From: Rhizophagus irregularis
Taxonomy: Eukaryota > Glomeromycota > Glomeromycetes > Glomerales > Glomeraceae
Assembly: GCF_026210795.1 (NCBI RefSeq)
Contig: NC_089435.1
Span: 4,774,001-4,838,000 of the forward strand
DNA length: 64,000 nt
Direction of reading: 5' to 3'
Shown here piece after piece: positions 12,561-24,502 of this stretch (positions are counted from its first letter, which is position 1; each line of letters starts with the position of its first letter). A program made the position numbers and the translations under genes. A model generated the notes under the pieces. That model saw nothing but the letters and a program-made list of their open reading frames with translations. It was not told the origin of the DNA and did not search any database.

Positions 12561-15500
12561 TCAACGACGGTAATAATGACGTTTAAAATGGAAATGTAAC
12601 TGTAAAACTCCACGATCAAAACTTGATTTAAAGCCTTTTTTGTGAGAATATTCCCATTCACGATTAACAATACGAAAAGCAATATCCTAAATGATAGAAG
12701 ACAAGTTTTTAAAATATCTAAGCTGTCAACATTAAAAATAAACTTCATACATACTTCATAAGGAGGTCCTGCCATAAATCTGATCAAGACTGTATCATTG
12801 TTTCCAGGTTCTCTTTCAATTTTATATGTTGGTGCTTTTGATTTATCAATTAAATCGGGATAAAATATATTAAATTTATATCCTTGAACAACTTTTGGAG
12901 GTGGATTATCGCTATCGTAATGAGTTTGGTTATATTTATTCCATTCGTATCCTGTATGAACACGATTGAAATATCGTGGTTTCCTTGGACGATATTTATC
13001 TTGCCATAGATATGTCTAAATAAATTATTTAATAAGTAAATTGAAGGCTGGTTAAAAATTGATTATATAAAATTGAAAATTCACCGTTTTAGCTAATTCT
13101 TCCTCTATATTAAATATAGCTTCATCTTCATCCAAATCTTTAGCAGCCTCTCGCTCGTACAATACTTTTGAAACCTATATATCAAAATAATTTAGAAAAT
13201 CAATAATATATAAAGTAGCAAAATAAACCTCGAATTATACTTACTAATGATTCTTCCTCCTCCTCCACGGTAGGTTTCTTTTGCTGAACTTTCATAGGAA
13301 TAAATTGATTACGAAGAACCTCTTTACGTTTTTCTCTCTTTAATAAAATTAAAATAAGCAAAGTATTAAAAATTTTATAGATTTTCTTCATTTAAAATTA
13401 ACATACCAATGATTTCATATCTTCGCCAAGATCAACAATTTCACATTGTTTATCCTCTCTGGGTAATTTGTCAAAAGGTCTTGGGCTCATTAATTTATCA
13501 TATTCCTCAATCAAAGAATAATCCTCTTCCTCTATTGCATCATTGTCAATAGTCCCTTGCCCTTCTGCTTTAATCTGCACACTATGTGATGCAAGTGCTG
13601 TTTCTAATTCTTCTTGTACTTTTATAGCCTCCTGTCTCTGTTTTCTCCTTAGTTGCTCCAATCTTTTTTGCAACACAATTTCATGCATTGCTTTTAACTT
13701 AGCCTTTGCTTTCCAAACAGTTATAGTTTTTAACTGCTGTTCCCAGTATTCAACTTCCACAGCTTCTTGTCCAGATAACTTTTGTTGAATTTGACTCTGC
13801 AGTTTGTTTAATTGTTCATAAGTTTTACCAGCCAACAATTTATTAATATCATCTTTAACAACGGCGGTAACATTGCCAGTAAGATTTTTTTCTTCTGCTT
13901 GAAGTTCAGAAAGCTTGTTATCACATACTACAATCATTGCCTATATAGCGATAAAAAATTTTTTAGATACAATCCAAATAAAAAGGCCAATAAATCATTG
14001 TAGTAATAATACTTACCCTCCAGAAATCGAGATTATTCGGATTTTTCTCAAGGCTTAAATATTTCTGAATGTCTTGATGTAATTCTTCAACCTCTTGCAA
14101 ATTTAAATTCTATGATCATAAAATTATGTTAAATTGTGAATTTTCCAATTTTACATTCGTGACTATATTTACCTCAAAAATAGTGTAAGGTTCGTCTATA
14201 TCAATTTCTAAAGCTTCATCCACATCTTCATTTTCATCAGCCAATCGCAGGTTGATAGCAAGAATGTCTATTGGTTTTGCTCGACTTTCCTTGATACGAA
14301 TTTCTGCGCGGCGCTTTGCTTGTTGAAGATGAAACTAGTGAATAGAGAAAAGAAAACCACTTAGTAATCAATTAAATGAATATCTTTCGCAGATTGAATC
14401 AAATTTTACTTCATCTTCTTTAGCTGCCCAATCGCCCATAGATGCGATTTCAGCCTCACGTTGCATCCGTGACTATAATTATAATTTTGTTAATAAACAA
14501 TATTAAAGAACATAAATGAACAATCGAGAGCTAAATAATTACAAGTTCTTCATCTCTTAGTTGCTGTTCTATTTCACGTTCTACTCTCCTCTTTTTCAAT
14601 TTTTCAAGTTCGAGCTATTAATAACAAAGATATGTGAAATAATGAAATAAGAAAAAAACCGATATGTAAATTTCTTAATGGATTCGAAAAGGTCTCAACC
14701 TGTGTTTCTTCACGACGTTGTTGTTCTTGACGTAAAATCTCCTCAGGAGTTAATCCCAATTTCTTCTCGCGATCTTTCTTTTTAGTCCATTCGAATTTTT
14801 CTCCTAAATTAGCGTCATTAAATGGATTGTCGCTGTTTGAATAAATCGACAAATCTATATATGAAAATTGATCTGCTTTATGTTCCTATAAAGACAATTA
14901 ATTAATTATAAATTGGATATAGATCATAAAAACCAAAATATGAAATTTAATAATAGCTACCCATAATTACATACTCTTTTGTGTTTCTTCGATTCTTTTT
15001 TCGCTTTTTTTGATTTTTTTTTCGTTTCCTTTCCTCTTCTTCCTCGTTTGATTTGTGATGTCTCCTTCCCTCCCCCTCCTCAGATGATCTACGATGCTTC
15101 CTTTCCTTTTCTTCCTCGGATGAATATCTTCTTTTGGATGATCTATTGCGTCCTCTCTCCTCCTCGTCAGAATATCTATCACGATGTCTTCTGTCCTCCT
15201 CATCAGAATATCTATCACGATGTCTTCTGTCCTCCTCATCAGAATATCTATCACGATGTCTTCTGTCCTCCTCATCAGAATATCTATCACGATGTCTTTT
15301 GTCCTTCTCGTCAGAATATCTATCATGATGTCTTCTGTCCTCCTCGTCAGAATATCTATTACGATGTCTTCTGTCCTCCTCGTCAGAAAATCTATTACGA
15401 TGTCTTCTGTCCTCCTCGTCAGAAAATCTATTACGATGTCTTCTGTCCTCCTCGTCAGAATATTCATTTCGATATTTTCTCTCTTGCTCTTCGTCGGATG

Positions 15501-15756
15501 ATCTATTACGGTGTCTGCTACCCTCTTCTTCAGAATATCTACTACGGTGCCTCTTATCCTCTTCTACAGAGTATCTATTACGTAGTTTTCTGTCCTCCTC
15601 TTCGTCAGAATATCTATAACGACGTTTCCTGTCTTCTTCGTCAGAATATCTGTTGCGACGTTTCCTGCCCTCGTCGTCTGGTGAATATCTACTATGTTTC
15701 CTGCTCTCATTGTCTGGTGAATATCTTCTGGGATACGAGGGATAGTGTGAAGACAT
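12561..15756 (-). CDS. CACTIN: cactin, spliceosome-associated protein with an RS-like repeat N-terminus
   Basis: Cactin is a conserved nuclear protein that joins late spliceosomal complexes. The start MSSHYPSYPRR at 15756 is preferred over an in-frame upstream ATG at 15861, because the divergent urate oxidase starts at 15900. The first exon (15756-14971, 262 codons) is an RS-like domain of about 17 twelve-residue units of the type RYSDEEDRRHRD. Next come the mid-region (SDNPFNDANLGEKFEW, DEFHLQQAKRRAEIRIKESR, RAKPIDILA) and the long helical middle. The very conserved C-terminal domain includes YKFNIFYPDLIDKS, VLIRFMAGPPYE and RGVLQLHFHFKRHYYRR, with the stop at 12561-12563. It has roughly ten exons. 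The first intron is best taken at TAT|GTAATT (phase 0), because the stronger-looking GTATGT four bases upstream breaks the frame. Confidence 0.93.
15150..15690 (-). repeat. 36-bp coding minisatellite in cactin exon 1
   Basis: Tandem 36-bp units encode RYSDEEDRRHRD-type dodecapeptides. The central units (about 15,170-15,470) are nearly identical, and the edges are diverged. This points to recent unit duplication in the middle of the array. Confidence 0.9.
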
Positions 15757-15899
15757 TATAATTTTAAAATCAAGGACATTCGATTGATTGTAATGAAGAT
15801 CATAAATCATAAATAAATAAATATCATGTGATAATGTTTGGTGAGGATCATCATTTATCACAGTTTACGAGTTGATTTGGTTGATTTAATTTTACCGAT
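15757..15899. promoter_or_regulatory. bidirectional promoter region, cactin / urate oxidase
   Basis: 143 bp separate the two divergent start codons. No specific motif is claimed. Confidence 0.45.
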
Positions 15900-17029
15900 A
15901 TGTCTGGAGTGTATCTTAAAGAACAAAGTTATGGAAAAGATCAAGTTAGATTAGTTAAGGTTATACGTACGGGCAAATGGCATGAAATTGTAGAACTTAC
16001 GGTAATGCATAAATTATTTAGTTGTATTAGGTGCTTAAGCAAGTTTAATATAATAATACTTTTTGTTTAAATAGATTCGTGTTCTTTTAGAAGGCGACTT
16101 TGCCGACTCTTATACAAAAGCTGATAATTCGCTCATTGTCGCAACGGATACGATGAAAAATACTATTTATATTCTTGCTAAACAATCATCTAATGTTAAT
16201 CGTATTGAAATTTTTGCCACAGAAATTGGACAACATTTTATTTCAACTTATTCACATGTATCCAAAGCTAATGTTTGGATAAGTAAACATAAGTGGACAA
16301 GAATGCTTGTTAATGGAAAATTACATGATCATTCTTTTTTAAGAGATGGTGAGGATACTCGAAACACTAAAGTCGTTATTACAAAGAAAGGTGGACCAAA
16401 AGATGTGACTATTGAAATTGAGTCAGGCCTTAAGGATATGTTGGTGTTAAAAACTACCGGTTCAGCATTCTACGGATTCTTGAGAGATAAATGTTAAGTT
16501 AAATATATTTGTATCTTTTTGTATAAAATCCTTTTATCTTATTTTTTTTCTCCTATGTATAGATACAACTCTTCAAGAGACTAATGACCGTATCCTTTCA
16601 ACCAGTGTAGATGCAACTTGGACTTATAACATTTCTAATATATCTTTGATTTCACAAATTCCTTTTGACGATATTTTTGATTCAATTAGACAAATTACTT
16701 TAGATACTTTTGCTACACACAATAGTTCTTCGGTGCAAGCAACTTTATATCTTATGGCTAAAATTGCTTTAGAAAAATTTCAACAACTTAGTTCTATTCA
16801 TTATGAATTACCAAATAAGCATTATTTTACTTATGATCTTGATAGATTTGGATTAAAAAATACTGGAAAAGACACTGATATTTACTATCCTGTAGCTGAC
16901 CCAGCAGGTAAATATTAATATTTTTTTTACTCTCATCTTAAAACTAAATTTTTTCTTTCTTTCTTTTTTTTTTGAAAAAAAATAGGTTTAATAACTGCAA
17001 CTATTGCAAGAACTAAACCAAAATTGTAA
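15900..17029 (+). CDS. UOX: urate oxidase (uricase)
   Basis: Oxidises urate to 5-hydroxyisourate in purine catabolism, usually in peroxisomes, and so feeds ureide nitrogen release. Exons 15900-16001, 16075-16492, 16563-16907 and 16986-17029 total 909 nt and give 302 aa, the family length; all junctions are GT-AG and in frame. Visible signatures are YGKDQVRL (catalytic Lys13), VATDTMKNT (catalytic Thr58), RDKYTTLQET, SVQATLY (substrate Gln), NKHYFTYDL (catalytic His) and GLKNTGKDT. The C-terminus is KPKL, so the terminal tripeptide PKL is a non-canonical relative of the SKL peroxisomal signal. Divergent from cactin. Confidence 0.96.
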
Positions 17030-17504
17030 TTAGATACAATAAATAATTTATTATTATTCTCTGCATATTATTGATAAATCTCAATAATAAAATCATAAAT
17101 ATCTTTATTTACTTATAAACATTGAAATATTGAAATAGTGGTTTAAATAATAAAAATATATACCTCTCTCAAGAATACTAACCAATAAAATAAGGTCAAT
17201 TAAAAGAAATATTATAAAGTCTTTTTTTGTATAGCTTACCTTTTATCAAATTTATTTCAATGTATTATAAACTTTAATAAACAACACAATTTCAATAATA
17301 AATATAATATTAGATATATAATAAGTTGATATCAACTTATTTATAAAATAAATATTATTTAAAAAATCAATATCAAGAAAATTAAATTAGTAATCTATAT
17401 GTAATATAATTAATTCTAAATATAATCTAATCTAATTATATATTCTATATTTAAAATCTCTATTCAAAAAATTCCTTTTCCTTACCTTTCCTTTTACCAG
17501 CTCT
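17030..17504. other. intergenic, urate oxidase / F-box (convergent)
   Basis: About 475 bp of AT-rich DNA between two convergent stop codons. No ORF or repeat of note. Confidence 0.6.
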
Positions 17505-18236
17505 TTAATTTACATTAAAAGCATAAGGAAAGAAATATACATATTGGTCTTGCCATTTATATTTATATATTTCATCCATAAATTCATTAACCTCTTCTTT
17601 TTTCTCTTTAACCCAATTGTCTCTTTCATGTTTATTTTCAAAACTATAATATTTGGCTTTAATTGAATGTAAATCATCCGACCAATAAAGTTTTTCATCT
17701 CTTTTATGATATGGTAAACATTCTAATAATTCTTTTGGTAAATTTGGCATAGTCATTTTAATGTATGAAATACTATAAAGTGTATAAATTTTTTTTTTTA
17801 TAAAAATATATACATTTTTTTAAATTAGTATAAATACATTTAAGCTATAATGAATTATTCAAAAAAAAAATTTTTCTTACCTGACAGTTTTTCTTTCGAT
17901 ACATTCTTTACAACAAAATCTACTAAATTCCCAATATCTACAACCAAACAAATCTTTTTTTTCAATTTTAATTTTACAAATACTACATTTATCAGCTAAC
18001 AAAGTAAACCAAATATATTCTTGTTCACTCATAAATTTTGATGGTGGTAATGAAGGATAAGGTAAAATTGGATCAAATGAAAGAACTCTTGAACATGTCC
18101 AAACTTTTTGTATAGAAACAGCTTTTGTCCATAAAATTTTACGATACAATTTACAAACGAGAGTTAATGTGTAGAGATCTTTAACATATAAATGAATACA
18201 AATTTCCAAAAAAATTTCAGGTGGAATTTTTTCCAT
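17505..18236 (-). CDS. F-box protein with a C-terminal Cys cluster, two exons
   Basis: Probable substrate adaptor of an SCF ubiquitin ligase. Exon 1 (18236-17881) ends KTV-AG|GTAAGA. Exon 2 (17772-17505) begins after TTTATAG, and joining gives AGT (Ser) and an open frame to FNVN-stop; total 207 aa. Residues 1-45 fit an F-box: IPPEIFLEICIHL, then LYTLTLVCKLYRKIL. Residues of about 85-115 hold Cys pairs (CSICKIKIEKK, CRYWEFSRFCCKEC) that look like a small zinc-binding unit. The C-terminal half is charged and Tyr/Trp-rich. F-box families are strongly expanded in Glomeromycotina, as I recall. The substrate is unknown. Confidence 0.8.
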
Positions 18237-18689
18237 CGTGTGGACGGTATGAAAAGGATTAAAATTGTTCCAAGTCGGTTTTTATACAGTATATATTCAC
18301 AAATAGACTATTCCATTTTTGTAAAACCCGAATTAAATTTTGATCAGTGACCTTTCGGGTCCTTGCTTTGTCCAACATTTCTTACATCACGTTTATGTAA
18401 ATCAGAAATTTTGCTTATATAATATTTAATTGATGATCAGCAACGTGGCATTCGAGCTTGTTTAATTTCTTATTTTTTTATTGAAATTTCTCGAATATTG
18501 ATTGGTTGAAATACATAGTTTCATTGGAACAATATATAAATTATTTTGAATTTTAATTCTATTATTACATATCAGATATTTATATAAACTAATTAGATTC
18601 TTTATTAAAAAATTATTTGACAATTTATTTTAAGATTGTAAGTTATTTGTTTAAACAATCTAATTGTTAAAATAAAAATCATATGCTAT
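18237..18689. other. intergenic upstream of the F-box gene
   Basis: About 450 bp holding the F-box promoter and the 3' side of the glycosyltransferase. It includes the 14-bp string AACGTGGCATTCGA near 18443, shared with position about 245. Otherwise AT-rich. Confidence 0.5.
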
Positions 18690-20534
18690 TTAAAATGGAA
18701 TTGAGATTTCAGCATTAGGAAATTCCTCTAACACTTTAACATTTGATAAACCCCTAAGTACAGGAGCAGCAGGACAACCACCTATAGGTGCATAATGTAC
18801 AATAAAATCACCACGAACATATCTATCAGGGAAAGTATTTAATGAATGATCATCATATTCCAAATTCAAAACCTATGATAAAGTAAATTAGAATAAAAAC
18901 TTCAAATTCAAATGACAAGAATTCTTAGTACTTACATTTTTTCTCCAGTATGGATGTCTAATAGCATCACGCATGGCTTCCTGTTCTAAACTACCAGTGT
19001 AAGAGAAATCATATCTAGGTTGTATTCCACGTCTAAGAAGATCTCTAGTCCAAGCGGAATTTTTAATTAAGAAAACACCAGCATTAATCATTTTATCATT
19101 AATAGGTCTGGCTACAATAATATTAATTTTTTCAAACTCTTCCTTTCCGCCAACTTTTTCTTCGCACATTTCCAAAAAGCGTTCAACAGTAAGAGATCTA
19201 TTAACGAAAATAGCGTCCATATCAAGCCATATTAACCATTCATAATAGGGCAAAAGTTTTTCTATGGCATCAATTTTACCCCAAACTGGTTTTCTATCAT
19301 GATAAAGTTGTTGTGCAAATTCAGCTGAACGAGACACGAATGCGTAACCATGCATTTCGGCATATTCCCGTTTATTCTTTGCAGAAAGAAATCCAGCTTC
19401 TAACATACAATTATCTTTATATAAGAAACTACTTGTTACTACAGCTACATTTGGTCTAAATTTGGATGCTGTCTCCTTTGAGTACATTTTAAGATCAGAG
19501 CGAGCATTACAAGGAAGTGTTGTTGGAATATTAAGTTCATTTTTAATTTGTTTAATTTCCACATCTTGATAAATATGACCAATTGCAACAACACAATCAG
19601 CACACTCAATACTAGTTATTGTATTTGGCCATTCTATTATACTTATTGGATCATTAATAAAAATCAAATCGCTCGGAATTTTTTTGTTTGGATATTTCTT
19701 ATGATAAAGGTATAGACTTGATAAAATACTTGTGTGGTTTAATTTAAATTTCAAATTATCGAGAATTGGTTGTATTGCTGATGCCCCTATTATTACTGCC
19801 ATGTTTTCCGTTCTGTTAGAATTGAATGACCCCCAAACCAATTTTTGTGTATCCGTTACTAGTGTCGAAGTTGAAATTTTATTTTTGATTTTTTCGAGAT
19901 TTATCATAGTAAATGTGTCTATTATTACTAAATGATCAAATGTTGTACATTCTTCTTGTAACGATTTAGCCTGAATATATTTAAAGGATTAGATTTAGTA
20001 AGTGACATCACGTGAATTTTATCATGTGACACTAATGAAACATATATCGAAACTTACGTTTTCCAGTAAATAATGGTGTAGGTCATCACTATGTTGAATA
20101 TCAATTTCAATAATATCATTAAACTCCATTTTTTCGGCCGTATACGAATGTAGAATACTCATATCAATTTTCTTTGATTTATTTGCCAAGAATCTATAAA
20201 AAATTTCAGTTGTGTCTTGTTTCATGCAAGGAATTAAATTATCTGTGATACCAAATAATTCTTCCCTCATTAGCATACGTTTGTCAACTTGTTCCATTTG
20301 TGAAAAAATAAACAATGCTATTTTATAATGCGGACATGTCATATTCTGTACTGAATTATCAACAAATGGAATTTCTGAAGAATATCCATTATCGTTAACA
20401 TCGTTATGGTAATAATTATTATAATAAGATATTATGAATAAAAATAATATAAATGCCGTAATTAATAAATGATATAATTTTATTTTACGAAATGTGTAAT
20501 ATGTCGAATAATTTGATCGTTCCTCAGTTCTCAT
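18690..20534 (-). CDS. GT34-like (GMA12/MNN10) Golgi glycosyltransferase, type II membrane protein
   Basis: Probable alpha-glycosyltransferase of the secretory pathway. Exons 20534-20058, 19970-18936 and 18872-18690 are all phase 0 and total 1695 nt, giving 564 aa. An N-terminal cytosolic stub is followed by one membrane anchor (KLYHLLITAFILFLFIISYY, residues about 18-37). The N-terminal 190 or so residues are unlike the core and may be a stem or accessory domain. The catalytic core has YAFVSRSAEFA, WGKIDAIEKLLPYYEWLIWL, the DMD (DxD) metal site, then INAGVFLIKNSAW, EQEAMRDAI and RGDFIVHYAPIGG. The final exon supplies the conserved His-containing YVRGDFIVHYA segment. Family assignment is by motif order; donor and acceptor sugars cannot be read from sequence. 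Confidence 0.85.
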
Positions 20535-22687
20535 CTTTCGAATAGATTTTAATTTTAATAAAGTTTAACAAGGGAGAAAAAAGAATCACATTTAACCAAT
20601 TTGAATCATCTAACAAGTATTTATATTAAATGTACTGTACGGTTGGAAAATACATTCACGATCCACAAATATTAATGAATTTTTTTGCTATTGAAATTGA
20701 CTAATAATATCTGGTCATACCATAATTCTGCTATTACTACATATGTGAATATAATTTATCATACATATGATTGTTTTTTAGTAGACAAAAGAACTAATTC
20801 GTACTACGAGGTAGGATGAGTATATGTGCATTTGTTTATTATTTTCTTTACCTTTCTTTAAAAAAATAAATACTGACTACAAGTATTAATAGAAGAGATT
20901 TTCTTGTTTATGCTTCAATTAATTAATTTTTGCATTTCATTAGAATTTAAAATTTCCATTTGAAGGCTGTAGTACATTAAAAGAATGACGATTGGAAAAT
21001 TATTATAGTGATGAACGATCATTACATTATTATTGGTCACTTTTTTTAAAAAAACTATAATTGGCTACAGCTACTTACAATTTAAAATGTGTCATTTGCG
21101 TCAACCTTGAAACACAAATGTGGTAAAGCGTATTAGTACATTATCTCATCGAATAGATGACATACCCTTCCCGCGGCCAGAACAAAGATTTAGAAAGACT
21201 GTTGCACTTATATATATAAGTTTATATAAAATTAAGGCAATACTATAAGTAAAAGGGTGCATTTAGGAGGGTGTACACTAATTAAAGGTACAAAACTCAT
21301 TTATTATTCTAACTGTGCTTTTAACAAATTTTTATTTATTACAAATCTATAATTTTGGTTTTATCAAAAATTCAAAATCAATAACCTAATCTCCTCCAAT
21401 TCAATTGAATTCCCCATTGTAAATCCTTTACCATATTTGCAATACTGCTTAAACTTGAATTCGGCATATGAAACCGATTATGCAGGATGAAATTTCTTGT
21501 CACAATGAGACACATGATTTTGTCTGCAACGTAACTTTAGATTTCCGCAATTGATAGTAAGCAAATTTTGAGTTTAGTGGAACTTCATTTGACATTTTAA
21601 ATTTTCTAGAATGGATGATCTTGAAAAGGTATTTGCAAATAATTAACAACTCATTCTCCCTCATTTCGAAGCAAATTTATATATACTGAATACAGTTACA
21701 ATACAGATCTTGAAATAATATTTTTGAGATTCAAATCTATTTTTCTCGATTGATAAAATATAATAAGATTAGATATATTAACTGAATTATAAAAATAAAA
21801 AAAGACTAAAAGAAAATTAAATTTACTAGTTATTAAAATTAAAAAAAAACTATATGCAGTAAAAAATTGAAAAAAAGTAGATAAACTAAAAAAAAAAATT
21901 ATTTATATTATTTTTGTAATCTATAGAACATGCAAGAATTTATTAGATTAAAAATAGTAAAAAATAAATTTCCTAAATCAATTCTCACTCCATTTGTTTC
22001 CAAAAGTTAAAATATTTACATAATTTATATAGTAAAAAATAGTATTAAATTTTAAAATAAATTATTTTAACATCCAATAATCTGATTTTGATAATTTTTA
22101 TACTATTCATCTTATTAAAAGGAATCGAATAATGAATTCAGAGAATTTCTTAATTTGCACTGAGTATTCATACATGTATTACGTGACTTTATTAAAGAGT
22201 TATGTAAAAAAAAATTTTTAATAAATATAATTTTAAAAGGAACATGCAATATGTGTATTTTTGTCTGTTTTACAAATTTACTTAAAGCATCGAAGTTGAT
22301 TTTGTTAATTCTACCAAACATTAAATGATCAGCGTAGAAACTTTACTTTTTTGAAAACCCGGTGTTTGAACACCCGAAAAAAATAAAATTTATAATAATA
22401 AAAAATTTGTATATTTTAAATTGTATAATCTTATTTTTATTAATCAATTTATTATATAATATTAAACAAATTGTTTTATAAGTATTTTAAAAAAGTAAAA
22501 TTTATATATTAATTATATTAATCAGAATTACAGCTAAATAATTTTTTTTTAAAAAAAAAATAATTATTGTTTTATAAATTAATATATATAAATATATTTT
22601 AAAATAATAGATTTCATTAGCTTTTATATTTTTTTTATTTTTACAAATCACTTTTAAATATAATAAGTAAATAATTTATTACTATAC
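20535..22687. other. AT-rich intergenic with transposon remnants
   Basis: No gene supported. A fragment at about 21,253-21,290 (AGGGTGCATTTAGGAGGG...) resembles the interior of the MITE at 41.5 kb. The segment 22,250-22,320 matches a module shared with two MITEs near 29.8 and 30.2 kb, and 22,358-22,377 resembles a MITE end (CGGTGTTTGAACACCCG). Confidence 0.5.
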
Positions 22688-23049
22688 TACTTTACTAAAA
22701 ATTGCCAATTTTTTGAAATATTTTTATAGGCCTAGATACAATAGTTTTCAAAACATTATTTTGTAAAATTTTTAAAATATATCAAAATATATTTAAGGTA
22801 TTTTTGAAATTAAAATATTAAAAAATATTAAAGTTAGTAATTATATTATAATATAAAATAATAATAAAAGTATTGAAAAATTATTGTGATATTATTTTGA
22901 AATATTTTTATAGACCTAGATATAATACAATCACAAAATAATAACTAAGTATAATAAAAACATTTTAATATATTAAATGTATTTTAGTAATATTTTAAAA
23001 TTACTGATTACAAAATTATTTCAAAAAATTGGCAATTTTTAGTAAAGTA
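22688..23049. mobile_element. foldback/MITE-like element, 33-bp perfect terminal inverted repeats
   Basis: The left arm 22688-22720 (TACTTTACTAAAAATTGCCA...) and right arm 23017-23049 are inverted copies over 33 bp. The interior is extremely AT-rich and contains a partial internal repeat near 22,897 (GAAATATTTTTATAGACCTAG). I could not define a target duplication or coding capacity. Confidence 0.65.
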
Positions 23050-23324
23050 ATTCATTTATATTAGATAAAATTATTTTTATTATATCAGAATTTCAGAAAT
23101 TTTTGAAATAAATTATAAATTATATTTTTAGCAAATTGGTTTATTTTTTAAAAAATTAAAAATTAAAATTATATAATTTTTTTAGTATTTACTAATTATA
23201 ATTGACTTTAAATTAAAATTTTAATATACTTTACAGAAACTCAAAATTTACAAATAATGTTATTTTAATATATTTTTAATATAATTTTAATAGAACCCTG
23301 GACATCTTTTATAGAATTCACAAC

Positions 23325-23553
23325 AGGACCCCGCTTACTTATAATAAAGGTCACCGTAGAAAATTGGCCCTTTACTAATAGTTTTTACCTTACTTTTTTC
23401 TTAAATTCTATTGGTTAATTAGCTAAAAAGGAAAAAAATCATAACAATAGTATAACATAAAATTTCCTTTTATAGTAGAATCTGCAAAGAATTTTATATA
23501 TGATTTTTACTTTAGGCCTGGGGGTGACCTATCTTATAAGTAAGCGGGGTCCT
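23325..23553. mobile_element. hAT-type MITE with 8-bp target site duplication
   Basis: A 229-bp element with inverted ends AGGACCCCGCTTACTTATAA / TTATAAGTAAGCGGGGTCCT. The inversion continues, with a small gap, into GGTCACC / GGTGACC. It is flanked by a perfect TTCACAAC direct repeat (23317-23324 and 23554-23561). An 8-bp duplication is typical of hAT transposases. It has no ORF, so it is non-autonomous. Confidence 0.85.
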
Positions 23554-23602
23554 TTCACAACTGACTTTTTGTCAAAAAAGACCCAATTTGCTCTTTTTTT
23601 AT

Positions 23603-23756
23603 TTTCTGTTTTTTGCAATTATCTCAGTATCCAGTGATCCAATTCATGCGATTTTTTTTTTTGTAGAGCTCAATAAGAGCCTAAAACAAAAAAAGTTCGT
23701 ACAAATTGGACTACTGGATATCAAAATAATTGCAAAAAACTGATTTTTTTTGTGAA
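23603..23756. repeat. imperfect inverted repeat (foldback)
   Basis: TTTTTTGCAATTATCTCAGT and ATCCAGTGATCCAATT on the left pair with AATTGGACTACTGGAT and AAAATAATTGCAAAAAA on the right. It lies about 40 bp to the right of the hAT MITE. No target duplication found. Confidence 0.6.
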
Positions 23757-23799
23757 ATTTAGGTCAATTTATGAAGAAGTTATCACTAAGTTGTATATG

Positions 23800-24090
23800 T
23801 AATGTCTGGAGTTCTATTTTAATGTTATTGATATAATATTACAATGATATTAAAATGACATTAAAATAATATTTAAATATTAAATAATATCAAAATGACT
23901 AAAATGATATCATTAAATTTAATTTAAATATGTTATTTCAATATTATTTCAATATTATTTTGATATGCCATTTCAATATATTTTAATATTGCAATAATAT
24001 AATTTTAATATTGTTTCAATTTTAATATTAATAAATAATATTGAAATAATATCAAAATAAAAATAACATTAAAATGATATTGTAACAACA
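23800..24090. repeat. low-complexity AT satellite-like tract
   Basis: Many imperfect reiterations of AATGATATTAAAATGACATT-like strings in both orientations, so the tract can fold on itself. No coding potential. Confidence 0.6.
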
Positions 24091-24249
24091 TAATTAAATT
24101 AAACTTAACTATATATGTTAATTTTATATTGATTGAAAACTTCAAGTTTCTATAAAGTAATATTATTGTATTTTATTAATATATTTCTTATATTTAATAC
24201 AATTTTCTACTCTATTAATACATTCTTTTTTTTTATTAATTTATTATAT

Positions 24250-24502
24250 ACAGGTCGAAAAGTGAAAAATCAGGCATCAATCAGTTACCAATCGGTCACC
24301 AATCAGGTAGCTGATTGGTGACTGATTGGTGACTGATTGGCATTTTCGCCAAATACCATCATCAATCAGGCAGTTTGCTAACTTTTGATCCAGTGATCAG
24401 AAAAAAATGAAATATAGCTCATTGGAATCATCACCAATCAGCTACCTGATTGGTGACCGATTGGTGACTGATTGATGCCTGATTTTTCACTTTTCGACCT
24501 GT
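24250..24502. mobile_element. foldback MITE with 72-bp terminal inverted repeats
   Basis: The left arm 24250-24321 starts ACAGGTCGAAAAGTGAAAAA. The right arm 24431-24502 is its inverse complement over 72 bp, with one mismatch by eye. The arms contain reiterated CAATCAGTCACCAATCGG-like strings, so secondary pairings exist. The near-identity of the arms suggests a recent insertion. No convincing target duplication could be assigned. Confidence 0.75.

Noticed and set aside
14979-15761. Long plus-strand frame of 260 aa over the cactin N-terminus
   Set aside because: It is the reverse-strand reading of the 36-bp minisatellite. Cactin domains on the minus strand are unmistakable and the splice signals fit that strand.
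15757-15861. Upstream in-frame ATG for cactin at 15861
   Set aside because: It would reach to within 39 bp of the urate oxidase ATG and add residues with no cactin-like or RS character; the ATG at 15756 starts the repeat-rich protein cleanly.
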